Part shown: positions 8,767 through 18,135 of the stretch, one piece after another | Numbering within the stretch: the stretch's first letter is position 1 | How the letters are laid out: each line of letters begins with the position of its first letter | Assembly: GCA_963788055.1 (NCBI GenBank) | Contig: CAWBFA010000005.1 | Span: 816,523-880,522 of the forward strand | Direction: 5' to 3' | From: JACCTU01 sp963788055 | GTDB lineage: Bacteria > Actinomycetota > Thermoleophilia > Gaiellales > Gaiellaceae | Length of the DNA: 64,000 bases | Program-made: the position numbers and the translations under genes | The notes under the pieces: generated by a model | What the model saw: the letters and a program-made list of their open reading frames with translations, nothing else | What the model was told of the DNA's origin: nothing | The model's database searches: none

Positions 8767-10372
8767 TCAGGGGCGAATCGACCAGGTAAAGCGCGTGAGC
8801 GTGGCCGGCGGAGCGAGGCCGCCCGGGCGTAGACCCCGCCGCACGAGCAGCGCCGGCGGGGTGGCCTCCCTGGCGAGCCTGAGGCGGGCCGGGCCGAGCC
8901 CCTCGCGGTGCCACCTCGTCGAGAGCCCGACGACGAGCAGGCCGGCGTCGCGGCTCGCCTCCAGCATGCCCTTCTCGCCCGGCGGAGTCAGCAGCGGCTC
9001 GACCGAGATCCCAAGGACTCGTTGGACGGCGAGCGCGCCGTGCGAGAGCAGGCGGCTCGCGTCACGCTTGCCATGCTCCGGGACTGCGGCCGAACCGGCA
9101 AGCCGGAGCGGCGCCTCGTTAGCGCGCGCGAGCCACGCGCCGAGCTCGACGGCCGCCCAGTCGTGCTCGGCCCCTCCGAAGGGAACGACTACGGGGCCGT
9201 CGCGCGTCGCATCCCGAGGAACGAGCAGGGCGACGTCGCAGGGCGCCTTCTCGAGTACGGCCGTGAGTTGCTCGTCGGGAGCTCCTTCGGCCATGAGCTC
9301 GTCAGGCGCGTCGGCGAGCAGGAGCTCGACGTCGAGCTCTGTGGCGAGGCGAGCCAGCTCCTCACCCGGCGCCGTCGACGTGAACGAAGCTGCGCGTGCC
9401 GCGACACCGCGCGCGTCGAGCGCAGACCGGCGCTGGTCGAGCCACGCCGACGCCGGGCGAAGCTCGGCGGCATCCGGTACGAGCCTGGCCAGGACGATGA
9501 CGCGAGGCGGATCTCGCACGAGCGGCTCGGCCACTGCGAGCAGCGCGTCGACACGTGTCTCGTCCGTGATTGCGACGAGAATCGATCGCTCCGGGACCTG
9601 CTGGACGCGTGCGGGTGCTGTCGCCTCGAGATCCAGCGCGGGGTCATGCCGAAGGATCGCCCGCTCCAGTTCCTGGAGCGCCGGGCTCGGATCGATCCCG
9701 AGCTCGTCGACGAGGACTCGGCGCGCATCCTTGTAGGCGTCGAGCGCTTGCGCCTGGCGACCCGACCGGTACAGCGCCGTCATCAGATACATCCGCAGGC
9801 GTTCGCGCAGCGGGTGCTCTGCGACGAGTGCCTCCAGCTCTCCGACCAGCTCGTCGTGGCGCCCGACTGCGAGGTCCGCGTCGATTCGGAGCTCGACTGC
9901 TCCCAGCCTGATCTCCTCGAGCCGGGCGATCGCCGCCTGGGCGAAGCTCTCGTAGGCGAAGTCCGCGAGCGCCGGGCCCCTCCACAGGGACAGCGCGTCG
10001 CGTAGCCGCTTCGACGCGTCGGCCGCCAGACCGCGGGCGAGCAAGCTCCTACCCTCGTCGACGAGGCGTTCGAAGCGGTGGAGATCGAGCTCGTCCGGCT
10101 CGACCCGGACGACGTAGCCCGGCGATCTCGTCGTCAGCACGTCCGGCGGCAGCGCCTTGCGAAGCCGCGAGACGTTGACCCGCAACGCGGCAGCGGCGGC
10201 GCGCTCGGGCGAGGCCTCGCCCCAGAGGTCGTCGATCAGCCGGTCAGCGGAGAGCGACCTCGTTCGGGTGGAGGAGCAGCACGGCGAGAAGCGCACGCGG
10301 CTTGTGTCCGCCCAGGGAGACCTCGGAGCCCCCGTCCCACACCTCGAGCGGTCCCAGGATCCGGAACTCCAT
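8767..10372 (-). CDS. BTAD-family regulator with C-terminal UspA-like repeats (frameshifted)
   Basis: The AfsR/SARP-type start is ATG 10372 (MEFRILGPLEVWD) behind GGGAGG. The OmpR-like winged helix runs about 40 codons, then one extra base near 10250-10257 brings a TGA. The next frame continues with SADRLIDDLWGE, the rest of the wHTH and the bacterial transcriptional activator domain (LHRFERLVDEGR to ELGIDPSPALQELE). The C-terminal 280 residues are not the usual ATPase but look like two universal-stress-protein-like modules (SILVAITDETRVDALL and GPVVVPFGGAEHDWAAVE). It diverges from the small secreted protein gene at 10490, a likely target. The shift may be a sequencing error. Confidence 0.75.
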
Positions 10373-10489
10373 CTGCCTTTGCCTCCCGGCCGGACGCTAA
10401 CAGCTGTTGCCGGCCTGAAACGGGGCTGAAACGGACCGCGTCGATCATCGATTTCGTACACACGAACACCAACAGTGAAGGAGGCAACG

Positions 10490-10924
10490 ATGCAGTCCAC
10501 AAAGACCCCCATCCGGCGGCTCGCCCGTACCGCCGCTCTCGCGCTCACCCTACTCGCCGCGTTCGCCACCGGGGCTGCTGCAGGCTCCGGCGCCACACCG
10601 CAGGCCGAGAAGTACATCCCCGGCGTTACGGACTTCCCGAGCAGGCTCGGCGAGGCCGGCGAGTCGAGCGGCGCCGTGTCGCAGGAGGAATTCGTACCGG
10701 GTGTGACCGACTTCCCGAGTGCGCTCGGCCAGAGCGGCGAGCGAGCGGCCGAGGCGCGGCTCGCCCAGCACTCACCGCAGGGACTGCCGGTCTACGTCCA
10801 GGTCGACGAGAGTGGATTCGACTGGAGTGCCGCGGCGGCCGGCGGGATCGCAGCCACGCTCCTGCTGTTCGCGGCGGCGCTGGCGGTCCGGACGGCGAAG
10901 CGCAGCAGGGTCGCTATCGGCTGA
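10490..10924 (+). CDS. Small secreted/membrane-anchored protein with FDW C-terminus
   Basis: 144-aa protein of unknown function. An N-terminal signal peptide (basic PIRRLAR, hydrophobic stretch, AAAGS) is followed by two copies of a decapeptide-like motif (YIPGVTDFPSRLG and FVPGVTDFPSALG). The C-terminus is ESGFDW, a glycine/alanine-rich transmembrane helix and a basic end, so the protein should be anchored with its middle outside the cell. ATG at 10490 follows GAAGGAGG. It diverges from a BTAD regulator and is followed by a strong hairpin. A relative with the same layout occurs at 22333-22686, also near a BTAD gene. Confidence 0.75.
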   Translation: MQSTKTPIRRLARTAALALTLLAAFATGAAAGSGATPQAEKYIPGVTDFPSRLGEAGESSGAVSQEEFVPGVTDFPSALGQSGERAAEARLAQHSPQGLPVYVQVDESGFDWSAAAAGGIAATLLLFAAALAVRTAKRSRVAIG

Positions 10925-10930
10925 TCGCCA

Positions 10931-10964
10931 TTGAGGGCAGGACCCCACGCGGTCCTGCCCTCAA
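10931..10964 (+). terminator. Intrinsic hairpin
   Basis: Perfect 14-bp stem (TTGAGGGCAGGACC with its complement) and a 6-nt loop starting 7 bp after the secreted-protein gene. There is no T-tract. It separates that gene from the haloperoxidase and could end or attenuate transcription. Confidence 0.6.
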
Positions 10965-10992
10965 CACCAGCTACTGCGAAAGGAAAGGTGAA

Positions 10993-12318
10993 ATGGGACT
11001 GAACTTCAAAGCCGTGGCCGCCGGATCGGTTCTGGCCTGCGCCGCGCTGATCACGATCGTCTCGGTCATCTATGCGCAACCGGCCGCAGGTGCCCAGCCG
11101 CCGGCGGCCGCTGACCCCGCGGTCATCCCGGCCTGGAACGCGATCGCGGTCAGCACGATCGCAGGGCCGTCCCCCAACGGAGCCGGAAAGGCCAACGTCG
11201 AGGCCTTCCTCTGGTTCGCGTTCGTGCAGGCAGCGGTCTACAACGCCGTGAACGGGATCACCGGCGAGTACGAGTTGTACGAATGGAATGCCAAGGCGCC
11301 GAAGGGAGCATCGCCGCAAGCCGCTGCGGCGGCTGCAGCGCACGGCGTCCTGATGGAGTACTTCGGCAGCGCGGACTTCGCCAACAGCGAGACGATCGCG
11401 GCGAACCTGAATGCTGCGCTCGCGACGTCACTGGGGCAGATCCCCGACGGCGTGCCGAAGGAGCAGGGCATCCGTTACGGCGAAAAGGCTGCCGAGCGCG
11501 TCATCGAGCTTCGGGAGGACGATGGTCGCTTCGCCCCGATCGTGTTCAACATGCCCTTGGCCGCGGGCGTGTGGCGACCGACGCCACCGGCACTGGCTCC
11601 GTTCTTCGGCCCCTGGTTGGGTCAGGTCGAGCCATTCGTGCTCGATTCTCCCAGCCAGTTCCGCCCGGGTCCGCCGCCGGCGATCTCGTCCGACCTCTAC
11701 GTGGAGGAGTTCGAGGAAGTCCGTGACTACGGCGTGAACATCGGTTCACTGCGAACCGCGGCTCAGACGCAGACGGCGCTGTTCTTCTCCGACGTCGGCG
11801 TTGGGCCGCTGCAGGCTGGACTCCGCGACCTGGTGACGCGCCGAGGGCTGGACATCAGCGACAGCGCACGCCTGTTCGCGGCGGCCGATCTGAGCATGGC
11901 GGACACTGCGATTGCGGTCTGGGACGCCAAGTTCCACTACGGATGGTGGCGCCCGATCACCGCGATCCGCGAGGCGGATACGGACGGCAATCCCGAGACG
12001 GTCGGCGTTCCCGGCTGGACGCCGTTCCTCGTCACGCCGCCCTATCCGGACTGGCCGAGCGGTCTGAACGGCATCGTCGGCGCGGCCAGCACGGCGCTGT
12101 CGCGGCTGAATGCGGACGGCCGGGTCGACCTGAACCTCACGTCCACCGCGGCGGGAGTGACGCGGCACTACGACCTCGCCGCCGACATCCAACGCGACGG
12201 AGTCGACGCGCGCGTCTGGTCCGGCATTCACTTCCGCACAGCCGACGAGGTCGCCATTGCGATGGGAGCACAGGTGGCGAACTGGGCGCTCGACCATCAC
12301 TTCGCACCGGCGAACTAG
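10993..12318 (+). CDS. Vanadium-dependent haloperoxidase-like (PAP2-fold) secreted protein
   Basis: 441 aa. A signal peptide (about residues 1-35) precedes an all-helical PAP2/haloperoxidase domain. Vanadate/phosphate-site residues visible are K and R in KFHYGWWRP (7 apart, as in known enzymes), S-G in WPSGLNG, and R with H in RVWSGIH (6 apart). The acid-base His that normally follows Ser-Gly is Leu here, so bromide/chloride oxidation is uncertain. ATG 10993 follows AAAGGAAAGG; the longer open frame upstream overlaps the preceding gene and hairpin. A paralogue with a different set of site residues lies at 47975. Confidence 0.85.
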   Translation: MGLNFKAVAAGSVLACAALITIVSVIYAQPAAGAQPPAAADPAVIPAWNAIAVSTIAGPSPNGAGKANVEAFLWFAFVQAAVYNAVNGITGEYELYEWNAKAPKGASPQAAAAAAAHGVLMEYFGSADFANSETIAANLNAALATSLGQIPDGVPKEQGIRYGEKAAERVIELREDDGRFAPIVFNMPLAAGVWRPTPPALAPFFGPWLGQVEPFVLDSPSQFRPGPPPAISSDLYVEEFEEVRDYGVNIGSLRTAAQTQTALFFSDVGVGPLQAGLRDLVTRRGLDISDSARLFAAADLSMADTAIAVWDAKFHYGWWRPITAIREADTDGNPETVGVPGWTPFLVTPPYPDWPSGLNGIVGAASTALSRLNADGRVDLNLTSTAAGVTRHYDLAADIQRDGVDARVWSGIHFRTADEVAIAMGAQVANWALDHHFAPAN

Positions 12319-12333
12319 ACCGACCAGCGCCAC

Positions 12334-12365
12334 GAGCCGGGCGGGACCACACCTCCGCCCGGCTC
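12334..12365 (+). terminator. Hairpin after haloperoxidase gene
   Basis: Perfect 11-bp GC-rich stem (GAGCCGGGCGG and complement) with a 10-nt loop, 15 bp after the stop codon. No T-run follows, as is common in high-GC actinobacterial terminators. Confidence 0.6.
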
Positions 12366-12423
12366 CGGCGCGGAGCGCGGGATACTGTCCACACTCCGTC
12401 GCCTTGTCCTCGAGGAGGAGCTC

Positions 12424-12895
12424 ATGAGCGTCCAACGTGAGGGTGGCTGCGCCTGCGGAGCCGTTCGCTACCGGCTCTCGTCCGATCCGCTCTTCACGCA
12501 CTGCTGCCACTGTCTGAACTGCCAGCGACAGACCGGAAGCGCCTTCGTGATCAACCTGCTGATCGAGGCCGACCGAGTGGAGCTCCTCGCGGGGGATCCG
12601 CAGCCGGTCGACGTGCCTCGCGACGACGGCAGCACCCAGCGGATCTTCCGCTGTCCGACGTGCCAGGTGGCGGTCTACAGCCAGTACACGCGTCCCGAGC
12701 TGCGGTACGTTCGCGGCGGCACGCTCGACCGAGCCCTCGAGCGTCGTGCCCGACGTCCACATCTTCACGAGGTCCAAGCTGCCCTGGATCATGCTTCCGG
12801 ACTCGGCGGCGGCATTCGATGTGTATTACGACGCGAAAGCTCTCTGGCCGGCCGCGAGTCTCGAGCGGCTCGAGGCAATTTTGGCAAACGGCTAG
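12424..12895 (+). CDS. GFA-family (glutathione-dependent formaldehyde-activating-like) protein, frameshifted
   Basis: The protein begins with the zinc-binding GFA signature: GGCACGAVRY, then CCHCLNCQRQTGSAF, then CPTCQVAVYS. Up to YVRGGTLD (about 12730) it is in one frame. The family-typical ending (VVPDVHIFTRSKLPW, then FDVYYDAKALWP) continues one frame over and stops at 12893-12895. One extra C near 12730 explains the break. Uncorrected, the first frame runs into the next gene and gives a false 452-aa fusion. Start ATG 12424 with GAGGAGGAG upstream. Members bind zinc; most have no demonstrated substrate. Confidence 0.8.
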
Positions 12896-12897
12896 CG

Positions 12898-13782
12898 ATG
12901 CGCCACGGTGTTCTGGGGGCGGGAGGCGTCGGCGGTTTCCTCGGTGGCGCTTTGGCGCGTGCCGGTCGAGAAGTCGTGCTGCTCATGCGACCGGAGGCTC
13001 TCGCGGAGTACGACGGACGGCTGAGCGTCGAGAGCGCAGTGCTCGGGGACTTCGAGCTCGACGTACCGGCGACATCGGTCCTCGACCGCGCCGTCGATGT
13101 CCTCTGGGTGACGCCGAAAGCGACGCAGCTGGACGAGGCGCTCGAGCTCGTGCCGCTGGATCGGCTGGGCGAGGGCGTCGTCGTCCCGCTGCTCAACGGT
13201 CTCGACCACGTCGCACTCCTGAGGGCGCGACTCGGCGTCGACCGCGTTGTCGCGGGAGCAATCGCAGTCGAGTCAGAGCGCGTCGGGGTGGGGAAGATCC
13301 GGCAGAAGACGGCATTCGCTGAGGTCACGCTTGCTCCCGACCCACGCGCTGCGCAGATCTGCGCCGAGCTCACCGATGCCGGCTTAGGGTGCACCCAGGG
13401 CGCAAGCGAGGCGGCGGTCCTCTGGCGAAAGCTCGCGCTGCTCGCGCCGATCGCCCTCACGACGACTGCGCTCGAGGCGCCGCTCTCCGCGGTCGTCGGC
13501 GATCCAGCGTGGCACCGGCGCCTCGAAGCGTGCGTGCGTGAGGTCGGTGCGGTCGCCGCTGCGGAAGGGGTCGAGTTCGACGCGGACGCAGCGCTTTCGC
13601 GCTACGAGCAGGTCGGCGATCTGCGCAGCTCGATGCAGAAGGATCGGGCTGCGGGGCTCCCGCTCGAACTCGACGCGATCGGCGGCGCGGTACTCCGCGC
13701 CGCGCGTCGGCATCGAATCGATGCTCCCACGACGCAGGAGCTCGTGGAGCTGATCGAAGGCTCCTTAAGATCCGTTCACTAA
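12898..13782 (+). CDS. Ketopantoate reductase family (PanE/ApbA-like) oxidoreductase
   Basis: 294 aa. The N-terminus MRHGVLGAGGVGGFLGGALA is the glycine-rich NADP(H)-binding Rossmann motif of ketopantoate reductases. Further family features are VTPKATQLDEAL, the VVPLLNGLDH region (catalytic Asn region) and the C-terminal domain with LWRKLALLAPI (catalytic Lys) and SSMQKDRAAGLPLELDAIGG. The true enzyme makes pantoate for coenzyme A, but many paralogues act on other 2-oxo acids, so I leave the symbol blank. ATG at 12898 lies 2 bp after the repaired GFA stop, suggesting coupling. Confidence 0.85.
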   Translation: MRHGVLGAGGVGGFLGGALARAGREVVLLMRPEALAEYDGRLSVESAVLGDFELDVPATSVLDRAVDVLWVTPKATQLDEALELVPLDRLGEGVVVPLLNGLDHVALLRARLGVDRVVAGAIAVESERVGVGKIRQKTAFAEVTLAPDPRAAQICAELTDAGLGCTQGASEAAVLWRKLALLAPIALTTTALEAPLSAVVGDPAWHRRLEACVREVGAVAAAEGVEFDADAALSRYEQVGDLRSSMQKDRAAGLPLELDAIGGAVLRAARRHRIDAPTTQELVELIEGSLRSVH

Positions 13783-13979
13783 GAGCTCGCTGATCGAGGG
13801 CTTGAGGCGGCTGCGAGCATCGGAGACGGCTTACCGGTGGAGAGCGACGATTGCCCGAGTCCGCCAGCGTCTCAGAGAGAAGACGGAGGAGGATGTCTCC
13901 GGGGCGGGCGCGCTTGTTGCTCGTGCGGCCGAGACGTAGGGTCGCCGGACGGAGCACGGTCACGGAAAGGGGGGACGTG

Positions 13980-15710
13980 ATGCACGTGAAGGGCTTGCAT
14001 CGGCTGGTGGGGCTTGCGGCGGTGCTGGTGGCGCTTGTGCTCGGCGCGAGTGCTGCGGCAGACGTCGGCAGCGGTTCGGGGCCGCCGACGGCGGTGGGGT
14101 CGGGTGGTGCGGCCGCGTCCGTGGAGCGTCTTGCGACGCAGGCGGCGATCGACATCTTGCGCCGCGGCGGCAACGCGGTCGACGCGGCGGTCGGCTCGGC
14201 TGCGGTGCTCGGTGTCACGGAACCGTTCTCGTGCGGGATCGGCGGGGGCGGCTTCATGGTCGTGCGGACGGCGGGCGGCTCGGTGACGACGATCGATGGC
14301 CGCGAGACGGCACCGGCGGCGATGCACCCGCTGTCCTTCTGGGAGAACGGCGCGCCGCTTGCGTTCAACGCGGCGCGTTACAGCGGTCTCTCGGTCGGCG
14401 TTCCGGGAACGGTCGAGACCTTGGCGGACGCGCTCGAGAAGTTCGGGACGATGTCCCTCGCCGAGCTCTTCGCGCCGGCGATCCACGTTGCGCGTCACGG
14501 TTACCTGATCGATCAAGTGTGGTTCGACCAGGTCCAGGCCAACCGCGACTGGTTCGACGACATCCCGGCGAGTGCGGCTCTCTTCCTGGACGCGGATGGG
14601 ACCCCGCGCAACGTGGGCACGGTGTTCACGAACCCCGAGCTCGCCGCGACATACGAGCGGATCGCGCATCTCGGCGCGAAGGGTTTCTACCGCGGCGCGG
14701 TCGCGGATGCGCTCGTCGACATGGTCCGGCAGCCGGTGGTCAGCCCGACGGCGAACCACGCGTGGCGGCCGGGCGTGATCGAGATGCGTGACCTGCACCG
14801 CTATACCGCGCCGGAGCGGGCGCCGACGCACGTCAACTATCGGGGGCTGGACGTGTATTCGATGGGGCCTCCCTCGAGCGGCGGCTCCACTGTCGGCGAG
14901 GCGCTGAACATCCTCGAGGGGTACGACCTCTCGTCGATGCCACGCGAGGAGGCTCTCCACTACTACCTCGAGGCCTCGCGCTACTCCTTCGCCGACCGCA
15001 ACGCCTACCTCGCCGACCCAGCCTTCTTCGAGGTGCCGCTGAGCGGCCTGCTCTCGGACGACTACGCCGCGACGCGGCGCGCGCTGATCAACACGACGGC
15101 CGCGCCGGGAGCCGTCGCGCCGGGCGACCCGTTTGCGTACGAGGGCTCGGAGACGACGACCCACCTGACGACCTCCGACGTGGCGGGGAACGTCGTCTCG
15201 TACACGTTCACGATCGAGTCGACCGGCGGCGCCGGCCTTGTCGTCCCCGGCTACGGGTTCCTGCTCAACAACGAACTGACGGACTTCAACTTCGACTCGA
15301 CGACGCATCCGAACCGCGTCGAGGGCGGGAAGCGGCCGCGTAGCTCGATGGCTCCGACGATCGTCACGAAAACCGGGGCGCCGTTCCTCGCGCTCGGCTC
15401 CCCTGGCGGGGCGACGATCATCACGACAGTGCTCCAGATCCTGCTCGACCGGGTCGACCTCGGCCTGACGCTCCCGCAGGCGATCGCCGACCCACGCGCG
15501 AGCCAGCGCAACGCCGTGAACACCGGCGCAGAGCCAGGGTTCCTCTCGGTCCCCGAGCGGGCGGCGCTCGAGGCCCGCGGCCATCACTTCGCGAACGCGG
15601 GCGAGATCGGCGCCGCGGCTGCGATCGAGTTCCTCCCCGGTGGCGGGGTGCTCGCAGCCGCCGAGCCGGTGCGCCGCGGCGGCGGCAGCGCGATGACCGA
15701 GCGGCCCTAG
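13980..15710 (+). CDS. ggt: Gamma-glutamyltransferase
   Basis: 576-aa secreted N-terminal-nucleophile hydrolase that cleaves and transfers gamma-glutamyl groups, for example from glutathione. A signal peptide (LVGLAAVLVALVLGASAAAD) is followed by the large-subunit signature ATQAAIDILRRGGNAVDAAV. The self-cleavage and nucleophile Thr lies in ETTTHLTTSD about two thirds along. LNNELTDF, RPRSSMAPTI and ALGSPGGATI are small-subunit motifs. ATG at 13980 follows GAAAGGGGGG; the open frame upstream is non-homologous. It stands alone and is closed by a hairpin. Confidence 0.93.
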   Translation: MHVKGLHRLVGLAAVLVALVLGASAAADVGSGSGPPTAVGSGGAAASVERLATQAAIDILRRGGNAVDAAVGSAAVLGVTEPFSCGIGGGGFMVVRTAGGSVTTIDGRETAPAAMHPLSFWENGAPLAFNAARYSGLSVGVPGTVETLADALEKFGTMSLAELFAPAIHVARHGYLIDQVWFDQVQANRDWFDDIPASAALFLDADGTPRNVGTVFTNPELAATYERIAHLGAKGFYRGAVADALVDMVRQPVVSPTANHAWRPGVIEMRDLHRYTAPERAPTHVNYRGLDVYSMGPPSSGGSTVGEALNILEGYDLSSMPREEALHYYLEASRYSFADRNAYLADPAFFEVPLSGLLSDDYAATRRALINTTAAPGAVAPGDPFAYEGSETTTHLTTSDVAGNVVSYTFTIESTGGAGLVVPGYGFLLNNELTDFNFDSTTHPNRVEGGKRPRSSMAPTIVTKTGAPFLALGSPGGATIITTVLQILLDRVDLGLTLPQAIADPRASQRNAVNTGAEPGFLSVPERAALEARGHHFANAGEIGAAAAIEFLPGGGVLAAAEPVRRGGGSAMTERP

Positions 15711-15724
15711 AAAACCGGATAGGG

Positions 15725-15757
15725 AGGGCCGGGGCGGGCAGTGCCGCCCCGGCCTCT
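15725..15757 (+). terminator. Intrinsic hairpin after ggt
   Basis: 11-bp stem GGCCGGGGCGG with its exact complement and a 6-nt loop; the outer pairs extend with one bulged G. It begins 15 bp after the ggt stop and could serve both strands, since the next genes come from the opposite direction. Confidence 0.65.
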
Positions 15758-15762
15758 ACCAG

Positions 15763-16005
15763 TTACTCGAGACGGCGTCCGCCGATGTCGTAGGGGATGT
15801 TCACGGCCTCGTCGGCGCCGGGGTTCGGGCGCCAGCCGCCCGAAAAGGTGCCGGCCTGGCGCCAGGAGCCGGTGAAGGTTGCGTCCAGCGGGCCGTCAGG
15901 TATAGATACCGAGCGCAAGTGCCGACCCCGAAGACGCGCGGGGCTGCCTCGTTGGCTGAAGTCAGACACCACATGCGGATCATGTGGGCCCGCTCTAGGA
16001 CGCAA
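15763..16005 (-). pseudogene. Possible C-terminal protein remnant
   Basis: An 80-codon frame whose last 45 residues (TFTGSWRQAGTFSGGW, then PNPGADEAVN) look protein-like, rich in Gly, Trp and Thr. The first 30 residues look like random GC-rich translation and there is no ribosome site. I read it as a truncated gene end rather than a complete small gene. It slightly overlaps the DUF1697 stop upstream. No function can be proposed. Confidence 0.3.
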
Positions 16006-16522
16006 GCTCGGCGAGCGCGGCGACCGTGCGCCAGTTCCGCACGGTGAGCGTCGTCGGTAGGCGACGCTTGGTGAGGGCCTCCATCAGCTTCGAGCGACCC
16101 TGTCCATTGGGAACGCTCACGTAGAGCTCCTTCCCGATCAGCGTCAGTTCGTCAGGGAGGTACGCCGAGAGGTCACCGAGTGAGAGGTCGCCCAGGCTGA
16201 CCTTCTCCGCAAGGAAGCCGATCACCACCTTCGTCGGATCGTCGACCGCGTACGGGTTCCTCGAGACGACGCGCGCGAGCTCGGCGCCGGTCCGGATGAC
16301 GACAGGGACCTCGTGGCTCGTCGCCTCGGCGATAGCTGCGCTCAGGGAAGGGCCGAGATCCTTGCCAGACCTCCCCTTTGGACTGAACACCACGTTCCCG
16401 CTCTGGAGGTACGTCTCGACGTCGCGGTGACCGAGCGACTCGACGATCGATCGAAGCGCGGGCATTGCGATGCGCTTGTTCGGCCCGATGTTGATCCCTC
16501 GGAGAAGAGCGACGACGCGCAT
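15995..16522 (-). CDS. DUF1697 family protein
   Basis: 175-aa cytoplasmic protein with the DUF1697 opening MRVVALLRGINIGPNKRIAM, the LGHRDVETYLQSGNVVF segment, and a C-terminal half ending in RNWRTVAALAELA. The length fits the family. I chose ATG 16522 because family members begin MxxVALLRGIN; nine further upstream codons are open but untypical. The fold resembles small alpha-beta proteins of unknown activity. Monocistronic, facing ggt. Confidence 0.85.
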   Translation of the reverse strand: MRVVALLRGINIGPNKRIAMPALRSIVESLGHRDVETYLQSGNVVFSPKGRSGKDLGPSLSAAIAEATSHEVPVVIRTGAELARVVSRNPYAVDDPTKVVIGFLAEKVSLGDLSLGDLSAYLPDELTLIGKELYVSVPNGQGRSKLMEALTKRRLPTTLTVRNWRTVAALAELAS

Positions 16523-16694
16523 GACGACAGTGTGACGCCGACGCCTCACACGCCGAAGTCAACCCCCTCCACCGGCGGACCACGCATGAGCTCGCGCCGG
16601 AGGACCCCGAAACGCCCGGATTGCCCGACGGTTTGTGGCCTGCGGCTGTCGCGACCGTTGAGCTGCGGTCGTGCGACGATCGTCAGTCGTACGT

Positions 16695-17303
16695 ATGGGC
16701 ACAGTCGTTCTTCGTGGTGGTGTCGAGGTCGAGAATCCCCTCGAGTTGGCGCTCGAGTTCCTCGAGGCGTATTCGAGCTACGACGCCTACGAGTCCTCAG
16801 GCCCAGCGTCATTCGAAGAGAGCGACCTCAGGCTGGCTAACCGCGGCGGTGCCCGCATCTCGGCGGCTGAGATCGCAGCGATTCTCGAACGCCGTGGCGA
16901 GATCGAACGCGCCCTGCGCAAGATCGACCCTGATGCATCGTTGGCGAACGCGACGGGCTCGATCCCGTGGATCCCGCTGACGCGGCTCTTCGACGCGTTT
17001 GCGGACATCCGCGGAATCGGCTTCTCGAAGATGACAAAAGCGCTGCACAAGAAACGGCCGGCGCTAATCCCGATGCTCGACAGCGTCGTCCAGGCGTACC
17101 TGATTCAGGACGATCGCGGCATGCTTTCGTCGGGTTCATTCGGGGAGCGCTCCACCGCGCTCGTCCGCAGCTACAAACGAGACCTGGATCGCAACCACTC
17201 GGCCCTGCGCGAGATCCAGCGAGAGCTCGCGAGTCGGACGCACCGGCTCACCGAGGTGCGAATCCTCGACCTTCTGATCTGGTCCGTCTCAGGCGGGGTC
17301 TGA
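16695..17303 (+). CDS. DUF6308 family protein
   Basis: About 202 aa, cytoplasmic. Recognisable parts are the SSYDAYESSG segment, RLANRGGARISAAEIAAILERR, and GIGFSKMTKALHKKRPALIPMLD followed by VVQAYL, which match the actinobacterial DUF6308 pattern. No catalytic role is established. Start ATG 16695 is the best N-terminus, though GTG 16671 is also in frame. The stop lies inside a 19-bp sequence (17292-17310) repeated at 21994-22012. Confidence 0.65.
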   Translation: MGTVVLRGGVEVENPLELALEFLEAYSSYDAYESSGPASFEESDLRLANRGGARISAAEIAAILERRGEIERALRKIDPDASLANATGSIPWIPLTRLFDAFADIRGIGFSKMTKALHKKRPALIPMLDSVVQAYLIQDDRGMLSSGSFGERSTALVRSYKRDLDRNHSALREIQRELASRTHRLTEVRILDLLIWSVSGGV

Positions 17304-17305
17304 AG

Positions 17306-18135
17306 GTGCCCGCGTGCTGCGTCGTGGAACCGATCCAGCGAGTCTGCGTCGCACAGACTCGCGCGTCGCAACGAGCGCCATGCGAAGCGCAGCCGCCGTG
17401 GACGGGCGCGCGGAAGGTCGACGTCGGCGGGTACGGCCTCTTCCTCCGCTGCAGTGGCTCCAGCGGCCGACCGTCGTGCTCGACAACGGTCGCGGCCAGA
17501 CGACTGGACGCTGGGATCAGGTGCAGCCGCTCGTCGCGGCGGGAGCGCACGTCTGCGTGTACGACCGAGCGGGGCTCGGACAGAGCAACCCACGCCCGAG
17601 CGGCGTCCACCCGGACAACCCGCGCATGGTCGAGGAGCTGCGAACCCTGCTCCGGAACGCCGGGCTCAGCCCACCGTACGTGCTCGGGGCCTGGTCGTTC
17701 GGCGGCATCAACGCTCACTACTACGCACGTCGCTATCCGACGGAGGTCGCGGGCGGAGTGCTGATCGACGCGCTCTGGGCACCGGCGGGCTGCCGCGGCC
17801 TCGACCATCCACTCGAGCCCGCCGACTGCACCGCCGCCGGGCAGCAGCTCGCGGGAGCCGGGCCTGTCTTCGGCGCCAAGCCGCTCATCGTGCTCGAGAA
17901 CGCGCTCGCCACCGCTGCCGACTGGCAGGGGTACCAGCGGAGCCTCGCCTCGCTTTCGTCGCAAGTCCGGCACGTGCGGGCGGACCGTAGTGACCACTTC
18001 GGCTTCCTCTCGACACAAGCCGACCTGACCGCCGAGGCGGTCAAGCAGGTCGCGGCGGCGGCCCGGGAGCAGCGGCTGCTGCCCGGCTGCGCGAGTGTCT
18101 TCCCGCCGCTTGGCGGTACCTGCCTCGGCGGCTAA
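17306..18135 (+). CDS. Alpha/beta-hydrolase (frameshifted near N-terminus)
   Basis: Most of the enzyme lies in one frame from PTVVLDNGRGQTTGRW onward. The oxyanion region (DNGRGQT), CVYDRAGLGQS, nucleophile elbow GAWSFGG and the late SDHFGF with the catalytic His all fit an alpha/beta hydrolase. The family-typical N-terminal strand, VDVGGYGLFLRCSGS, sits one frame over and ends near 17455-17470, so an indel splits the gene. The true start is unclear; GTG 17306 is a candidate. Substrate unknown. A neighbouring DUF6308 gene ends just upstream. Confidence 0.7.

Noticed and set aside
12424..13782. Apparent 452-aa GFA-PanE fusion
   Set aside because: The middle part is non-homologous; the GFA ending continues in another frame and PanE has its own ATG. 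It is two genes and a single-base shift.
13872..15587. 571-codon minus-strand frame opposite ggt
   Set aside because: Composition is Arg/Asp-rich antisense of a high-GC gene with no family features; ggt is clearly the real gene.
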